Numbered from the stretch's first letter, positions 12,360 through 23,279 are shown. The stretch is 64,000 nucleotides of DNA from Sulfobacillus acidophilus (GCA_003023745.1 PXYV01000005.1:1-64000), one strand, 5' to 3'. The notes: generated by a model not told the origin, from the letters alone. A program made the numbers and translations.

Positions 12360-12575
12360 TCGGATATTGGTTACAATTCGACACTATTGTGGCGCAACTG
12401 TCAATAATTCTTGATCGCATGCCGGAGTTGCGACAGCACTGCGGGGCAGAAAAATTTAGGGCGGGCTTAGCACTCAACCATTCGACTTTCGCGTTGGACC
12501 GTGATGTTCTGCGTTTTTGGGCACGGGAACGCGTCACAGCCAAAGGAAGAAGCAACCCGGATGGGGATGGCGAAC

Positions 12576-13448
12576 ATGGCTCTTCGATTCATTATTATCA
12601 CAGGGCAGTCGGGTGCGGGACGCAGCGAGGCCATTCGGGCTTTTGAGGACTTGGGCTATTTTTGCGTTGATAATCTGCCGCCGTCCTTGGCGCCTAAATT
12701 TGCGGAATTGGTTCAGCGCAGCCCTGATATTCATGGTGCGGCGCTTGGCATGGATATTCGCGGCGGCAGTTTTTTTCCGGAACTGGAGTTGATGCTCGAC
12801 GAATTTCGGGCAGCGGGGATACCTTACCAACTGTTGTATTTGGAAGCAGACGAAGAAACGCTGATTCATCGCTACAAGTTATCGCGCCGGCGCCATCCTT
12901 TGGAGTCGGGGTCTCGCTTAGTTGATGCGATCCGACGTGAGCGTGCCGCTTTGGAGGAGCTCAGGGGACGAGCGGACTTGGTGATCGATACCTCGGGGCT
13001 GACGCCTTTACAGTTGCGCCAGCGTTTGAACGATGCGTTTCGCCTGGTCGAGACGGTGCCTTTTCAAGTGCGGTTGGTATCGTTTGGATTTAAGCACGGG
13101 TTACCAAAAGATGCCGATCTTGTCTTTGATGTGAGGTTTTTACCCAATCCGCACTATGTGGCGGACCTGAGTGCACGAACGGGCGCTGACCCAGCGGTGG
13201 AGGAATACGTGATGGGATTTCCGCAATCGCGCGAAACGCTCGTGCGTCTGGAAGCTTTATTGGATTATCTCGTCCCACAGTTTAAAAATGAAGGCAAACC
13301 GGTAGTGACCGTTGCGGTCGGTTGCACCGGCGGGCAACATCGCTCGGTGGTATTTGCTAATCAGTTATCCCGGCATTTTCAGGAGAAAGGCGAGACTGCC
13401 TGGGTTGAACATCGTGATATCGATCGGATGGCGGGTGGCGAACCGTAG
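12576..13448 (+). CDS. rapZ: RNase adapter / nucleotide-binding protein RapZ
   Basis: FIIITGQSGAGRSEAIRAFEDLGYFCVDNLPPSL; GCTGGQHRSV; upstream of yvcK-whiA. ORF opens at 12501, start chosen near MALRF. Confidence 0.94.
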   Translation: MALRFIIITGQSGAGRSEAIRAFEDLGYFCVDNLPPSLAPKFAELVQRSPDIHGAALGMDIRGGSFFPELELMLDEFRAAGIPYQLLYLEADEETLIHRYKLSRRRHPLESGSRLVDAIRRERAALEELRGRADLVIDTSGLTPLQLRQRLNDAFRLVETVPFQVRLVSFGFKHGLPKDADLVFDVRFLPNPHYVADLSARTGADPAVEEYVMGFPQSRETLVRLEALLDYLVPQFKNEGKPVVTVAVGCTGGQHRSVVFANQLSRHFQEKGETAWVEHRDIDRMAGGEP

Positions 13449-14720
13449 ATGTGGAGACTATGGTTGCCGGGACTGAAAGTCAAGCGCTTTATGGTGGTTG
13501 TGGCCATTGGCTTCGCCGCCATCGGAGGAGCGGTGGCCCAGTGGTTTTTGCCCCACCCGATGTCGCTGAGCATACTGGTGACACTGTTGGCAGGCGGATT
13601 GGCATTAGCATTTCTGGGGGCCTGGGGCTTGACCCGGACCATGACCGAGCTGCTCGGGTCGGACAAATGGGCAGGCGTCATTTATTCGCGTCGGCAACTG
13701 GCACGGGGCCCGAAAGTCGTGGCGCTTGGAGGCGGTACCGGGTTGCCGGTGGTGTTGCGTGGGCTCAAGCAGTTTAGTTCTAATTTGACGGCGGTTGTGA
13801 CGGTCGCTGACGACGGCGGCAGTTCCGGACGCTTGCGGGGCGATCTCGGCATTTTACCTCCAGGCGATATTCGCAATTGTTTGGTGGCGCTGGCCGATAC
13901 GGAGCCTCTGATGGAGGAATTATTTCAACATCGTTTTGAAACGGGAGAACTGAAAGGACACAGTTTTGGGAATATCTTCTTGGCCGCCATGGAGCGTACG
14001 GCCGGGGATTTCGTGACCGCTTTGCGCGAATCGAGCCGTGTCCTGGCAGTGCGCGGCACTGTTTTGCCGGCTACCTTGGATCCGGTCACGCTGTGGGCAG
14101 AATTGGTGACCGGGGAGCATATCGACGGCGAAAGCAATATCGGCAAAAGTCCCGCCAAGATTGCCAAAATCGGACTGAATCCGCCAGACGCCACGCCCTT
14201 GGCAGAAGCCATCAACGCCATCTGTGAAGCCGACATGGTCGTATTGGGGCCGGGCAGTCTATACACCTCGGTCATCCCCAATCTTTTAGTCAAACCGATT
14301 CAAGAGGCGGTGCGCTCGACTCACGCGGTCCGTGTGTACGTGGCCAACGTCATGACACAGCCGGGAGAGACGACACACTATTCGGTCGACGATCATTTGC
14401 AGGCGATCGAGCAACAGGTGGGCAAGGGTCTGATTGACGTGGTCTTAGTCAACAACCAGGCGATTGAGCACAGCGCCTTGCAAAAATATCTTGACGAGGG
14501 TGCAGAGCCGGTCCTCCCAAAAGTGGGCGTGCGCACTTGGCCTGAAATTGTAGCCGAACCCCTGATAGCGGTGGACGGAGTGATTCGCCACGACCCGGAC
14601 CGATTGGCCCGCGCTCTTTTGCGGATTTTGGTGAGATTTCGACCAAGGTGGGCAGAAGGCCGGGTACTTGACGGATTTTGGTTGGAATCGCGGCTTAGGG
14701 AAAGGCGGGTCAAGCCATGA
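13449..14720 (+). CDS. yvcK: Gluconeogenesis factor YvcK (CofD-like)
   Basis: VALGGGTGLPVVLRGLK, VTVADDGGSSGRLR, LGPGSLYTSVIPNLLV. Confidence 0.95.
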   Translation: MWRLWLPGLKVKRFMVVVAIGFAAIGGAVAQWFLPHPMSLSILVTLLAGGLALAFLGAWGLTRTMTELLGSDKWAGVIYSRRQLARGPKVVALGGGTGLPVVLRGLKQFSSNLTAVVTVADDGGSSGRLRGDLGILPPGDIRNCLVALADTEPLMEELFQHRFETGELKGHSFGNIFLAAMERTAGDFVTALRESSRVLAVRGTVLPATLDPVTLWAELVTGEHIDGESNIGKSPAKIAKIGLNPPDATPLAEAINAICEADMVVLGPGSLYTSVIPNLLVKPIQEAVRSTHAVRVYVANVMTQPGETTHYSVDDHLQAIEQQVGKGLIDVVLVNNQAIEHSALQKYLDEGAEPVLPKVGVRTWPEIVAEPLIAVDGVIRHDPDRLARALLRILVRFRPRWAEGRVLDGFWLESRLRERRVKP

Positions 14721-15577
14721 CCTGGTCCTATACGCGCCAGCTCAAGGCAGAACTGGCGCAGACCCCGATTGGTGCGCTACCCTGCTGTTGGGCGGAACTA
14801 TGGGGGTTGTCAGGTCAGGTCGAGGATCCGTTTGACCTGCAGCAACCGTGGGTTCGAGGCGGAATAGCGTTTGTTGTGCGGCGGGCTTATCGCATCATGA
14901 AGCGTTTGCAATTAGAGCCGCAGATTCGGTTAAAACCCTATGCCGGTCACATTGAATTTTCGGTCTGGGGATGTGACGTGCCCGCGCCAGATGTGGAACA
15001 AAGTGTTTACGACTGCCCTCAGGACTTTGTGCGCGGTGCGTTTTTGGCGCGGGGCTACGTGTCGGAAGTTGACCGGCCCATGCATTGGGAAATTGCGCCT
15101 CCCAATGCGGCGGTGAGCCACTATCTGGTCGGAGCGATGCAGGCACTGGGCGTGAATATCCACGTTTCGGCCCGTCGTGGCCAGCCTCTTTTGTATCTCA
15201 AAGATCGGGCACAAGTGACGTACGTGCTGGGACGTATGGGGGCATATCAGTCGGTTTTGACAATGGAAAGCCAGGGAGTTGTCCGCTCGATGAAAAATCA
15301 AGTTAATCGGCTGGTCAACTCCGAAACCGCTAATATGAAGCGCATGGTGGATTCGGCTGTTCGGGACGCCCACATCATCGCGCGCGTGATGGCGTCGGGT
15401 CGTTGGGAGCGCTTGCCGCCAGCGGTACAGGAGGTTGGGATCTTGCGGATTAAGCACCCGGAGTGGAGTTTTGACGAATTGGGTCGACATGTGCATCCGC
15501 CTATTTCCAAATCCGCAGTCAACCATCGCTTGCGCCGCATTCGCCTGACGTTGCAAAACGAACTCGAAAATCGTTGA
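14717..15577 (+). CDS. whiA: DNA-binding protein WhiA
   Basis: Conserved rapZ-yvcK-whiA context; C-terminal HTH ...LGRHVHPPISKSAVNHRLRRI. Confidence 0.94.
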   Translation: MTWSYTRQLKAELAQTPIGALPCCWAELWGLSGQVEDPFDLQQPWVRGGIAFVVRRAYRIMKRLQLEPQIRLKPYAGHIEFSVWGCDVPAPDVEQSVYDCPQDFVRGAFLARGYVSEVDRPMHWEIAPPNAAVSHYLVGAMQALGVNIHVSARRGQPLLYLKDRAQVTYVLGRMGAYQSVLTMESQGVVRSMKNQVNRLVNSETANMKRMVDSAVRDAHIIARVMASGRWERLPPAVQEVGILRIKHPEWSFDELGRHVHPPISKSAVNHRLRRIRLTLQNELENR

Positions 15578-15703
15578 TCAATTTCGCCAGTGAAGTTGAT
15601 CACCCTCGAAAGATTGTTACAATAGGTGAGGGAACACGGTAAGGTTGACGAATCCCATGTGAATCAGGTAACAATCTAGGCGCGCTAGAAACGAGGGAAA
15701 ACC

Positions 15704-16057
15704 ATGATTAGCCAATACGGTGGATTGTTGCTGTACGTGCTGGTAGCTTGTGCCGTCGCCTATTTAGTCAGCTCTTCTTCAGAGCACATGGGGCCTAAGT
15801 CGCCAGGTGGTCTAAAGCGGACCACGTACGAGTCGGGCATAGTGCCTGAGGCGCCGGTCAAGTATTTTTCGGTGCGGTTTTATCGCGTTGCTATGTTTTT
15901 TATGATATTTGACGTGGCGGTCATGTCGCTTTATCCCTGGGCTACGAGTCTGAAAGCTTTACGCCAGGTGGGTATGCTACATGCGCTGGCGTTTTTGTTG
16001 ATTGTTGGCGTTGCGTTCGCTTACGTATGGAAACGGGGGGGATTTCGGTGGGATTGA
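15704..16057 (+). CDS. nuoA: NADH-quinone oxidoreductase subunit A
   Basis: NuoA TM protein (YESGIVP..., [27 protein letters not shown]). Confidence 0.95.
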   Translation: MISQYGGLLLYVLVACAVAYLVSSSSEHMGPKSPGGLKRTTYESGIVPEAPVKYFSVRFYRVAMFFMIFDVAVMSLYPWATSLKALRQVGMLHALAFLLIVGVAFAYVWKRGGFRWD

Positions 16058-16566
16058 ATTCCGCTCAAAAAGAAGTCGAGCGTGGGATCTTGTTGACAAC
16101 GGTCGACAAGATGTCCCATTGGGCACAAAAGTCCTCCGTCTGGCCGGCAACGTTCGGGTTGGCTTGTTGCGCCATTGAGATGATGAGCGTGACATCATCA
16201 CGGTATGACCTGGCCCGGTTCGGCTCGGAGGCATTTCGGGCGTCGCCGCGTCAAGCCGATCTGATGATTGTAGCCGGGCGTGTCAGCCAAAAGATGGCGC
16301 CGGTGCTGCGTACCATTTGGGAACAGATGCCGGAACCGAAGTGGGTTATTTCTATGGGCGCTTGTGCCTCTTCCGGTGGGGTCTTTGACAACTATGCCAT
16401 CATCCAGGGTGTTGACCATGTTGTGCCGGTCGATGTGTACGTACCGGGTTGCCCGCCTTCTCCCGAAGCTTTAATGTTTGGGATTTTGAAGTTGCGCGAA
16501 AAAATTCAGATGGGATTGCCTCCGAAGTATCAGGAAGTCGCGATGGCTCGGGGAGGCGCGTCCTGA
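16027..16566 (+). CDS. nuoB: NADH-quinone oxidoreductase subunit B
   Basis: [31 protein letters not shown]. Confidence 0.97.
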   Translation: METGGISVGLNSAQKEVERGILLTTVDKMSHWAQKSSVWPATFGLACCAIEMMSVTSSRYDLARFGSEAFRASPRQADLMIVAGRVSQKMAPVLRTIWEQMPEPKWVISMGACASSGGVFDNYAIIQGVDHVVPVDVYVPGCPPSPEALMFGILKLREKIQMGLPPKYQEVAMARGGAS

Positions 16567-17024
16567 TGACGAATGATGTCGGCATCATTGAGAGGCTGAA
16601 AAATCACTTTGCCGAAGGACTTGAGACGGTTACCAGCATTGACCAACCGACTGTTATCGTGCCGCGTGGACAGCTTTTAGCATTTGCCGAACATCTAAAG
16701 AGCGTTGAGGGGTACGTGATGTTTAACGACGTGCTGGTGGTGGACTGGTTTCCGGCGCGCCCGCGCTTTGAAGTGGTCTATCAAGTCTATCAACCCGAGA
16801 CACGCCAACGGTTTCGCTTTAAGAGTTTTGTCGATGAAAGTGAGTCTATGCCGACTATGACGGGCGTGTGGGCTGGGGCGAATTGGCCCGAGCGCGAGGC
16901 TTTTGATTTGTTTGGCGTTGTCTTTGACGGGCATCCCGACCTGACGCGAATTTATTTGCCGGACGACTGGGAAGGCCACCCGCTGCGCAAGGATTACCCG
17001 ACAGGCGGAAATCGGATCGACTGA
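16566..17024 (+). CDS. nuoC: NADH-quinone oxidoreductase subunit C
   Basis: NWPEREAFDLFGVVFDGHPDLTRIYLPDDWEGHPLRKDYP; start [11 protein letters not shown] at 16566. Confidence 0.95.
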   Translation: MTNDVGIIERLKNHFAEGLETVTSIDQPTVIVPRGQLLAFAEHLKSVEGYVMFNDVLVVDWFPARPRFEVVYQVYQPETRQRFRFKSFVDESESMPTMTGVWAGANWPEREAFDLFGVVFDGHPDLTRIYLPDDWEGHPLRKDYPTGGNRID

Positions 17025-17035
17025 GGAGGGAAAGC

Positions 17036-18250
17036 ATGGCAACCGAGGAAGTCCGTCCGGCAGCAGATACCGAGGTGCTGTCAGACGAGACCATGGTGAT
17101 TAACATTGGCCCCCAGCACCCCGCGACGCATGGGGTCTTGCGGGTGCGCCTGACACTGGATGGGGAGCGCGTGGTAAAGGCTGAACCCATCATCGGCTAT
17201 CTGCACACGGGATTTGAGAAAACCGCGGAAACGCTCACGTATCAGCAGTGCAATACCATTACCGACCGCCTCGATTATTTGTCGCCGATGACGAATAATT
17301 TGGCTTATGTGTTGGCGGTGGAAAAAATGCTGGAGTTGGAGGTGCCAAATCGGGCCCAGTATATCCGGGTCCTCTTTTCTGAACTGACGCGCTTGGCTAG
17401 TCACCTGGTGTGGTTAGGCACCCACGTGATGGACTTAGGTGCGATGAGTTTGTTTTTCTATTGCATGCGCGAGCGGGAAGTGATTTTGGATCTGATTGAG
17501 GCCGCAGCCGGGGTGCGGATGAACCCGAGTTACTTCCGCGTCGGGGGACTCGCCTACGATTTGCCCCTCGGGTTTCACGAAAAAGTTCGGGATTTCCTTA
17601 AAGACTGGCCGCGTTGGATGAAGACTTACATGAATTTGGTCGACGGTAATCCGCTGATTAATCAGCGCCTCAAGGGGATTTCGGTGATGGACCGCGAAAC
17701 CTGCTATCAATATGGGGTAACCGGTCCGAACATCCGTGCCACCGGGTTGCCTTTGGATTTGCGCAAGGATGAGCCCTATTGTTTGTACGACCAATTTGAG
17801 TTCAATGTCCCGACTCGAACGGAAGGCGATGCCTACGCACGCTTTTGGGTGCGGGTTGAAGAAATGTATGAGGCGGCCAAGATTGCGGAGCAGGCATTAG
17901 ACAAAATTACCCCGCAAGGGGAATTTGCGACCTCCGATCGGAAGGTGGCCTTGCCGCCACGCGATGAAATATATGGCAACATGGAAGCCTTGATCCACCA
18001 GTTTAAACTCGTCACGGCTGGATTCCCGGTACCGACGGGCGAAGTGTATCAGGCCGTGGAAGGCCCGCGCGGAGAGATGGGATTTTATATTGTATCGGAC
18101 GGTGGTCCTAAACCCTATCGCTGGCGGGCGCGCACGCCGTCCTATTACAATCTGCAGACAATGCCCATCATTGCCAAGGGAGGTTTGGTGGCTGACGTGA
18201 TTACAGCGATCGGAAGTATTGATATTATGCTGGGAGATGTCGACAAATGA
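17036..18250 (+). CDS. nuoD: NADH-quinone oxidoreductase subunit D
   Basis: INIGPQHPATHGVLR, C-terminus SIDIMLGDVDK. Confidence 0.97.
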   Translation: MATEEVRPAADTEVLSDETMVINIGPQHPATHGVLRVRLTLDGERVVKAEPIIGYLHTGFEKTAETLTYQQCNTITDRLDYLSPMTNNLAYVLAVEKMLELEVPNRAQYIRVLFSELTRLASHLVWLGTHVMDLGAMSLFFYCMREREVILDLIEAAAGVRMNPSYFRVGGLAYDLPLGFHEKVRDFLKDWPRWMKTYMNLVDGNPLINQRLKGISVMDRETCYQYGVTGPNIRATGLPLDLRKDEPYCLYDQFEFNVPTRTEGDAYARFWVRVEEMYEAAKIAEQALDKITPQGEFATSDRKVALPPRDEIYGNMEALIHQFKLVTAGFPVPTGEVYQAVEGPRGEMGFYIVSDGGPKPYRWRARTPSYYNLQTMPIIAKGGLVADVITAIGSIDIMLGDVDK

Positions 18251-18714
18251 AGCCAGAATGGCGAGAATGGGCGGCGGAGGCACGCACGGAATTTCCGCAG
18301 GCTCATTCGGCTTTGTTGCCGCTTTTACACCGTGTGCAGCGTGCCGAAGGATGGCTTTCAGGTGAAACGTTGGCCGATATTGCCGAATTACTCGATCTTT
18401 CGCCGCAATATGTCCAATCGGTGGCCTCTTTCTATTCCTTGTACTTTAAGGAGCCCGTGGGCAAGAAAGTCGTTCATGTCTGCATGGGGTTGTCTTGTAT
18501 GCTGGCGGGGTCGGATGAGCTGATGCATCAACTGGAAGAGAAGCTTGGCGTTTCGCAAGGGCAAACAACAGCGGACGGCGAATACACCTTGTTGGAAGGC
18601 GAATGTCTGGCAGCGTGCGATTTAGCGCCGGTCGCGCAAGTGAATTTGCGCTACCATGGACCTGTGCCGCCAGAAAAGGCGGACACGCTCTTGCGCGAGG
18701 AGGTGTCCCCATGA
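18247..18714 (+). CDS. nuoE: NADH-quinone oxidoreductase subunit E
   Basis: HVCMGLSCML...ECLAACDLAP 2Fe-2S ligands. Confidence 0.93.
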   Translation: MKPEWREWAAEARTEFPQAHSALLPLLHRVQRAEGWLSGETLADIAELLDLSPQYVQSVASFYSLYFKEPVGKKVVHVCMGLSCMLAGSDELMHQLEEKLGVSQGQTTADGEYTLLEGECLAACDLAPVAQVNLRYHGPVPPEKADTLLREEVSP

Positions 18715-20003
18715 CTCAAGCCCGATATTTGTTAAGAAACCAGGAGATTGAGGACATTGACCAGTTCGAGGTGTATCGAGCGCACGGCGGGTACGATGCG
18801 CTGAAAAAAGCATTAGCCGAGTTCGAGCCCGAGGCCGTGGTGGATCTGGTCAAACGGTCGGGTTTGCGCGGCCGCGGCGGGGCCGGTTTTCCTACGGGTG
18901 TGAAGTGGGGGTTCTTGCCAAAGGATGGGCGACCGCGCTACTTGGTCGTGAATTCCGATGAAGCGGAGCCCGGAACATTTAAGGACCGCGAGCTTATTGA
19001 GCGTAACCCCCATCAGCTAATTGAAGGCATGATTATTTCTAGTTTCGCCATCCAGGCACGCCAAGCCTATATCTATTGCCGCGGAGAGTTTCTGAGAGGC
19101 TATGAGCAATTGTCCCGCGCCGTGCAAGAGGCGTATGCGGCCGGGTTTCTTGGAGACAACATATTGGATAGCGGATTTGCCCTCGACATCTTTGTCTATC
19201 GGGGGGCGGGCGCCTACATCTGCGGGGAAGAATCGGCGCTTTTGGAGTCGCTGGAGGGGCGCCGCGGCAATCCTCGGCTCAAACCCCCGTTTCCGGCCGT
19301 TGCCGGCCTGTACGGAATGCCCACGATTGTTAACAATGTGGAAACAATTGCTAACGTCCCGCCCATCGTGACGCTGGGCGCGGAATGGTATACCTCGATG
19401 GGTACAGAAAAGAGTCCGGGGCTCAAGATAATGTCGGTTAGCGGCAAGGTCAATCGTCCCGGAAACTATGAGATCCCCTTAGCCACGCCACTGAGGGCTT
19501 TAATCGACGACTATGCGGGCGGCATGCAACCGGGGCGGTCGGTTAAATGCGTTATTCCCGGTGGCAGTTCCGTTCCCTTGCTGATGCCCGACCAACTGGA
19601 CACGCCGCTAGACTATGAATCGGTCCTGCAGGCAGGATCGATGTTAGGGTCGGGTGGCTGTATTGTGCTCGACGACACCGTCTGCATTGTCAAAGCCTCG
19701 CATCGTCTCGTCAAATTTTATCGTGAGGAGTCTTGTGGCAAGTGTACACCCTGTCGGGAGGGGACCTATTGGATGGCGGACGTACTGGAGCGGGTAGAGG
19801 CAGGCATGGGCGATGAGGGTGACCTCGCCATATTGATGGACGTGGCCGACAACATTAACGGCAAGTGCTTTTGCCCTTTGGGCGATGCGTCGATTGGGTT
19901 TCTCGTGAGTGCCATTCGACACTTTCGTGACGAATTTGAGGCTCATGTTCGGGAGCACAGCTGTCCAATGGGGGAAAAAGTCTATGATACGGCTAACTAT
20001 TGA
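18711..20003 (+). CDS. nuoF: NADH-quinone oxidoreductase subunit F
   Basis: GRGGAGFPTGVKW, YICGEESALLESLEG, ESCGKCTPCREG; start MTQARYLLRNQEIED at 18711. Confidence 0.96.
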   Translation: MTQARYLLRNQEIEDIDQFEVYRAHGGYDALKKALAEFEPEAVVDLVKRSGLRGRGGAGFPTGVKWGFLPKDGRPRYLVVNSDEAEPGTFKDRELIERNPHQLIEGMIISSFAIQARQAYIYCRGEFLRGYEQLSRAVQEAYAAGFLGDNILDSGFALDIFVYRGAGAYICGEESALLESLEGRRGNPRLKPPFPAVAGLYGMPTIVNNVETIANVPPIVTLGAEWYTSMGTEKSPGLKIMSVSGKVNRPGNYEIPLATPLRALIDDYAGGMQPGRSVKCVIPGGSSVPLLMPDQLDTPLDYESVLQAGSMLGSGGCIVLDDTVCIVKASHRLVKFYREESCGKCTPCREGTYWMADVLERVEAGMGDEGDLAILMDVADNINGKCFCPLGDASIGFLVSAIRHFRDEFEAHVREHSCPMGEKVYDTANY

Positions 20004-22293
20004 CGGTCAAGAAATTAGCGTGCCGGAAGGCATGATGATTGCAGACGCGGCGGCACGACTGGGCATTGAGGTGCCTGTGTATTGCTATCACGAGGCACTT
20101 GGACCCTTAGGCGCTTGTCGCATGTGTCTAGTGCAAGTCGAAAAGATGCCTAAGTTGGCGACGGCGTGCACAACTGCCGTGGCCGAAGGCATGGTTGTCC
20201 ATACCCAAGGTGCCGCGGTGGATAAAGGCCGCAAGGGTGTTTTGGAGTTTTTGCTCATCAATCATCCGCTGGATTGTCCGGTGTGCGACAAAGGCGGGGA
20301 ATGCTTTTTGCAGGACTATACGTTTCGGTATGGTCCCCCGGCCGGGCGCTTTGAAGAGCCCAAGATCCAAAAGGTCAAAGATGGGCCGATTAACGAGTTT
20401 GTTTTAATCGACCAGGAACGTTGCGTGCTGTGTCAGCGATGTGTAAGGTTCATGGAAGAGTATGTGGGCGAACCCCAGCTGTTGTTGGAAGGGCGCGGCG
20501 TCGAAACGGTCGTCAGTACCGTGGAGCATCGGCCGGCCCAAAGCCAATTTGCGGGCAATGTGGTGGACTTATGCCCGGTCGGCGCGCTGTTGGCGACTCC
20601 GTATCATCACAAGGCCCGGCCTTGGAACATTGAGCGGCAAGAGTCGGTATGTCCCTTGTGTCCGGTGGGCTGTACGACATTGAATACCGGTCGCGACGGA
20701 CGGATTGTCCGGGTTGAAGGACGACCGGTCTTAGATCGCAACTGGGGGTGGTTGTGCGATCGGGGGCGTTTTGGCTTTGATTTTGCCGTGAGTCCGGACC
20801 GGCTGACCGTATCGCGCCTGCAAGGGCATGACGAGGCGGCCGCGCGTGCGACACGGCAAGTGGGACAATGGTTGGAGCAAGTAGTGGGTCAGTATGGTCC
20901 AGACAGTGTTGCCTTCGTGATTGGCGGATTGCACACGAGCGAGGAAGCGCACCAACTTTATCGCTTTGCCACCGAGGTCGTCGGCACATCGCGTTTGGCT
21001 ATGAGCCGCCAGGTGCAGGGTTACTTGCCGCGAGGCCTTAACGGCACGTTTGAGGATATTGCCGCCGCCGATGCGGTGGTGTTGGTGGGAACGGATCCCT
21101 ACGAAGCGGTTCCAGTCGTGCATTTGAAGTTGCGCGAGAGGTGGCGCCAACAGCGCGACCTGAAACTGTTCGGGGTGGCTCCGAGAACGTTGGGGCGGGA
21201 AACGCTGCCGGTTGACACGTTGATCACCCATGTCGGTCACGAGGCGCACGTGTTGGCACAGGCGTTGGCGCGAGTGGTTCCCGACCATCCGGCGGTGGCG
21301 CAGTTGGCCATCCAGGGCGATAGTGGATTTGACGACGCCGCCACACTCGCGCAATTGGGCCAAGCGTTAGTGAACAGTGAGCACCTGACATTGCTGTGGG
21401 ACGGAGTCGAGCCTGAGGTTGAGTCGGTTCTCATCGCCTTGGCCACGGTTCGGGGTGCGAAAGTCACACGGGTGTTGCCGACTTGGGGACCGAGCAATTG
21501 GCGGGGATTGGAACGGGGAGGTTTCCCGGCACGGCTCGAAGCGCTGACGCAAATCCTGAAAGATGCTCGGGATGGGAAGGTGCAAATGCTGGTGTTGTGG
21601 GGTGCAGACTTGCTGCGCGAGTATCCCGATGCCCAGCTGGTACAAGAAGTTTACCAAACGGTGCCCTACATCATTGGCGAGGGACTGTTCTTGCCACTGG
21701 GCTCGGAATCGATGCGCGCATTTTTGCCTGAGGCCAGTCCGGGCGAGATGGCAGGTACCTATATCAACATGGAGGCGCGCGTGCAGACCTTGACTCCGTC
21801 GGTGCAGCCGCCGGGGCAGGCACGTCCTACGCGCTCGTACCTCAATGCTTGGGCCCACAGTTTGAAAAAGTCGTTCGTAGCCGAGGATGACTGGGATCCG
21901 TTCGACGATGAAAGTGGAGATTTGTTGCCCGTCGAAGCCATTCCCGCAACGATTGCGCCGCTCTCGCCAGTGAGCCAGCCGTCGGGCGAGATGGAGTTGG
22001 CAACAGGCGTGCTGGTGATGGAAAATGGGATTCCCTCGGAACTTTTACGGTCGCGCAAGCCCCAAGCACTGGCTCGACTAAGTCCGGTCGATGCGCAGAG
22101 GCTCGGCCTATCGGCTCAGGGCATGGTGCGCGTTGCCAGAAACGGCGAAGAACTGCGGGTGGCGGTGACCGTGGATCAGGCGATGACGCCGGGACGCATT
22201 TATATTCCGTTAGGAGTACCGTCCTGTCCGGTGAACAAGATTGGGACGGGCGTGGTTGAAGTAGCCCGGCTAGAGGAGGTCCACAGCGCATGA
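19984..22293 (+). CDS. nuoG: NADH-quinone oxidoreductase subunit G
   Basis: N-terminal 2Fe-2S domain MIRLTIDGQEISVPEG, LDCPVCDKGGECFLQDYTF, molybdopterin-like domain. Confidence 0.95.
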   Translation: MIRLTIDGQEISVPEGMMIADAAARLGIEVPVYCYHEALGPLGACRMCLVQVEKMPKLATACTTAVAEGMVVHTQGAAVDKGRKGVLEFLLINHPLDCPVCDKGGECFLQDYTFRYGPPAGRFEEPKIQKVKDGPINEFVLIDQERCVLCQRCVRFMEEYVGEPQLLLEGRGVETVVSTVEHRPAQSQFAGNVVDLCPVGALLATPYHHKARPWNIERQESVCPLCPVGCTTLNTGRDGRIVRVEGRPVLDRNWGWLCDRGRFGFDFAVSPDRLTVSRLQGHDEAAARATRQVGQWLEQVVGQYGPDSVAFVIGGLHTSEEAHQLYRFATEVVGTSRLAMSRQVQGYLPRGLNGTFEDIAAADAVVLVGTDPYEAVPVVHLKLRERWRQQRDLKLFGVAPRTLGRETLPVDTLITHVGHEAHVLAQALARVVPDHPAVAQLAIQGDSGFDDAATLAQLGQALVNSEHLTLLWDGVEPEVESVLIALATVRGAKVTRVLPTWGPSNWRGLERGGFPARLEALTQILKDARDGKVQMLVLWGADLLREYPDAQLVQEVYQTVPYIIGEGLFLPLGSESMRAFLPEASPGEMAGTYINMEARVQTLTPSVQPPGQARPTRSYLNAWAHSLKKSFVAEDDWDPFDDESGDLLPVEAIPATIAPLSPVSQPSGEMELATGVLVMENGIPSELLRSRKPQALARLSPVDAQRLGLSAQGMVRVARNGEELRVAVTVDQAMTPGRIYIPLGVPSCPVNKIGTGVVEVARLEEVHSA

Positions 22294-23279
22294 TGCTTTT
22301 GCAAGTGGTGCTGTTAGTGATTAAGATCGTGCTGTTAATTGCCATCCTCATGGGTGGGTTTGCTTATACCATGTTGTTAGAGCGGCGCCTTCTAGGATTT
22401 TTCCAGTTGCGGTTGGGTCCCAATCGGGTCGGACCCGGTGGGTTTTTGCAACCGATCGCAGACGGATTGAAAATGGTGTTGAAAGAAGACTTGATGCCTG
22501 ATGGGGCCGATCGCTTTGTTTATCGGTTGGCTCCTGTTATTGCTCTGTTTACCGCGTTGTCGGTTGATGCGGTGATTCCGTTTGGCGCGGCCATCCATAT
22601 TTTTGGCCTGACCGTATACTTGGATATTGCCAACCCCTCGATCGGACTATTAATTGCGTTTGCCTTTAGTTCGCTAGGGGTGTACGGATTGGTGCTGGGC
22701 GGCTGGGCGTCGCAGAACAAATACTCGCTCTTAGGCGGGATTCGCGCTTCGGCCCAGATTATCTCGTATGAATTGGCGATGGGCTTGGCTGTCATGGGGG
22801 TTATCATGACAACGGGAACCGCCAATCTCTACAAAATTGTTCTCTATCAGCAGCATCACGGTTGGTTGTGGCTGCCGCAAATTGGCGCCTTTATCATCTA
22901 TTTCATCACCGGCATTGCAGAGACCAATCGCACGCCGTTCGACTTACCCGAAGCGGAATCGGAGCTGGTGGCGGGATATCACACGGAATACTCGGGCATG
23001 CGCTTTGCCAGTTACTATATTGCTGAATATATCAACATGATTACGGTAAGCGGCATTGCGGTCACGCTATTTTTTGGCGGATGGTTGGGTCCGTGGCTTC
23101 CGCCGATTATCTGGTTTTTCATTAAGGTAGCCATCTTCCTGTTTGTGTTTATTTGGATTCGGGCGACACTGCCGCGATTTCGCTACGATCGCCTGATGAA
23201 TTTTGGCTGGAAGTTTTTACTGCCGGCTGCCTTAATTTATTTTCTGGGTACCGCCGTCTTTGTAAGCGGGGTCCTCTAA
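22290..23279 (+). CDS. nuoH: NADH-quinone oxidoreductase subunit H
   Basis: ERRLLGFFQLRLGPNRVGPGGFLQPIADGLK, ETNRTPFDLPEAESELVAGYHTEYSG. Confidence 0.97.
   Translation: MMLLQVVLLVIKIVLLIAILMGGFAYTMLLERRLLGFFQLRLGPNRVGPGGFLQPIADGLKMVLKEDLMPDGADRFVYRLAPVIALFTALSVDAVIPFGAAIHIFGLTVYLDIANPSIGLLIAFAFSSLGVYGLVLGGWASQNKYSLLGGIRASAQIISYELAMGLAVMGVIMTTGTANLYKIVLYQQHHGWLWLPQIGAFIIYFITGIAETNRTPFDLPEAESELVAGYHTEYSGMRFASYYIAEYINMITVSGIAVTLFFGGWLGPWLPPIIWFFIKVAIFLFVFIWIRATLPRFRYDRLMNFGWKFLLPAALIYFLGTAVFVSGVL

Noticed and set aside
15611-15677. Classical Rex operator upstream of nuoA
   Set aside because: Half-sites match but spacing is about 49 nt instead of a few nt; kept only as an unexplained inverted repeat.
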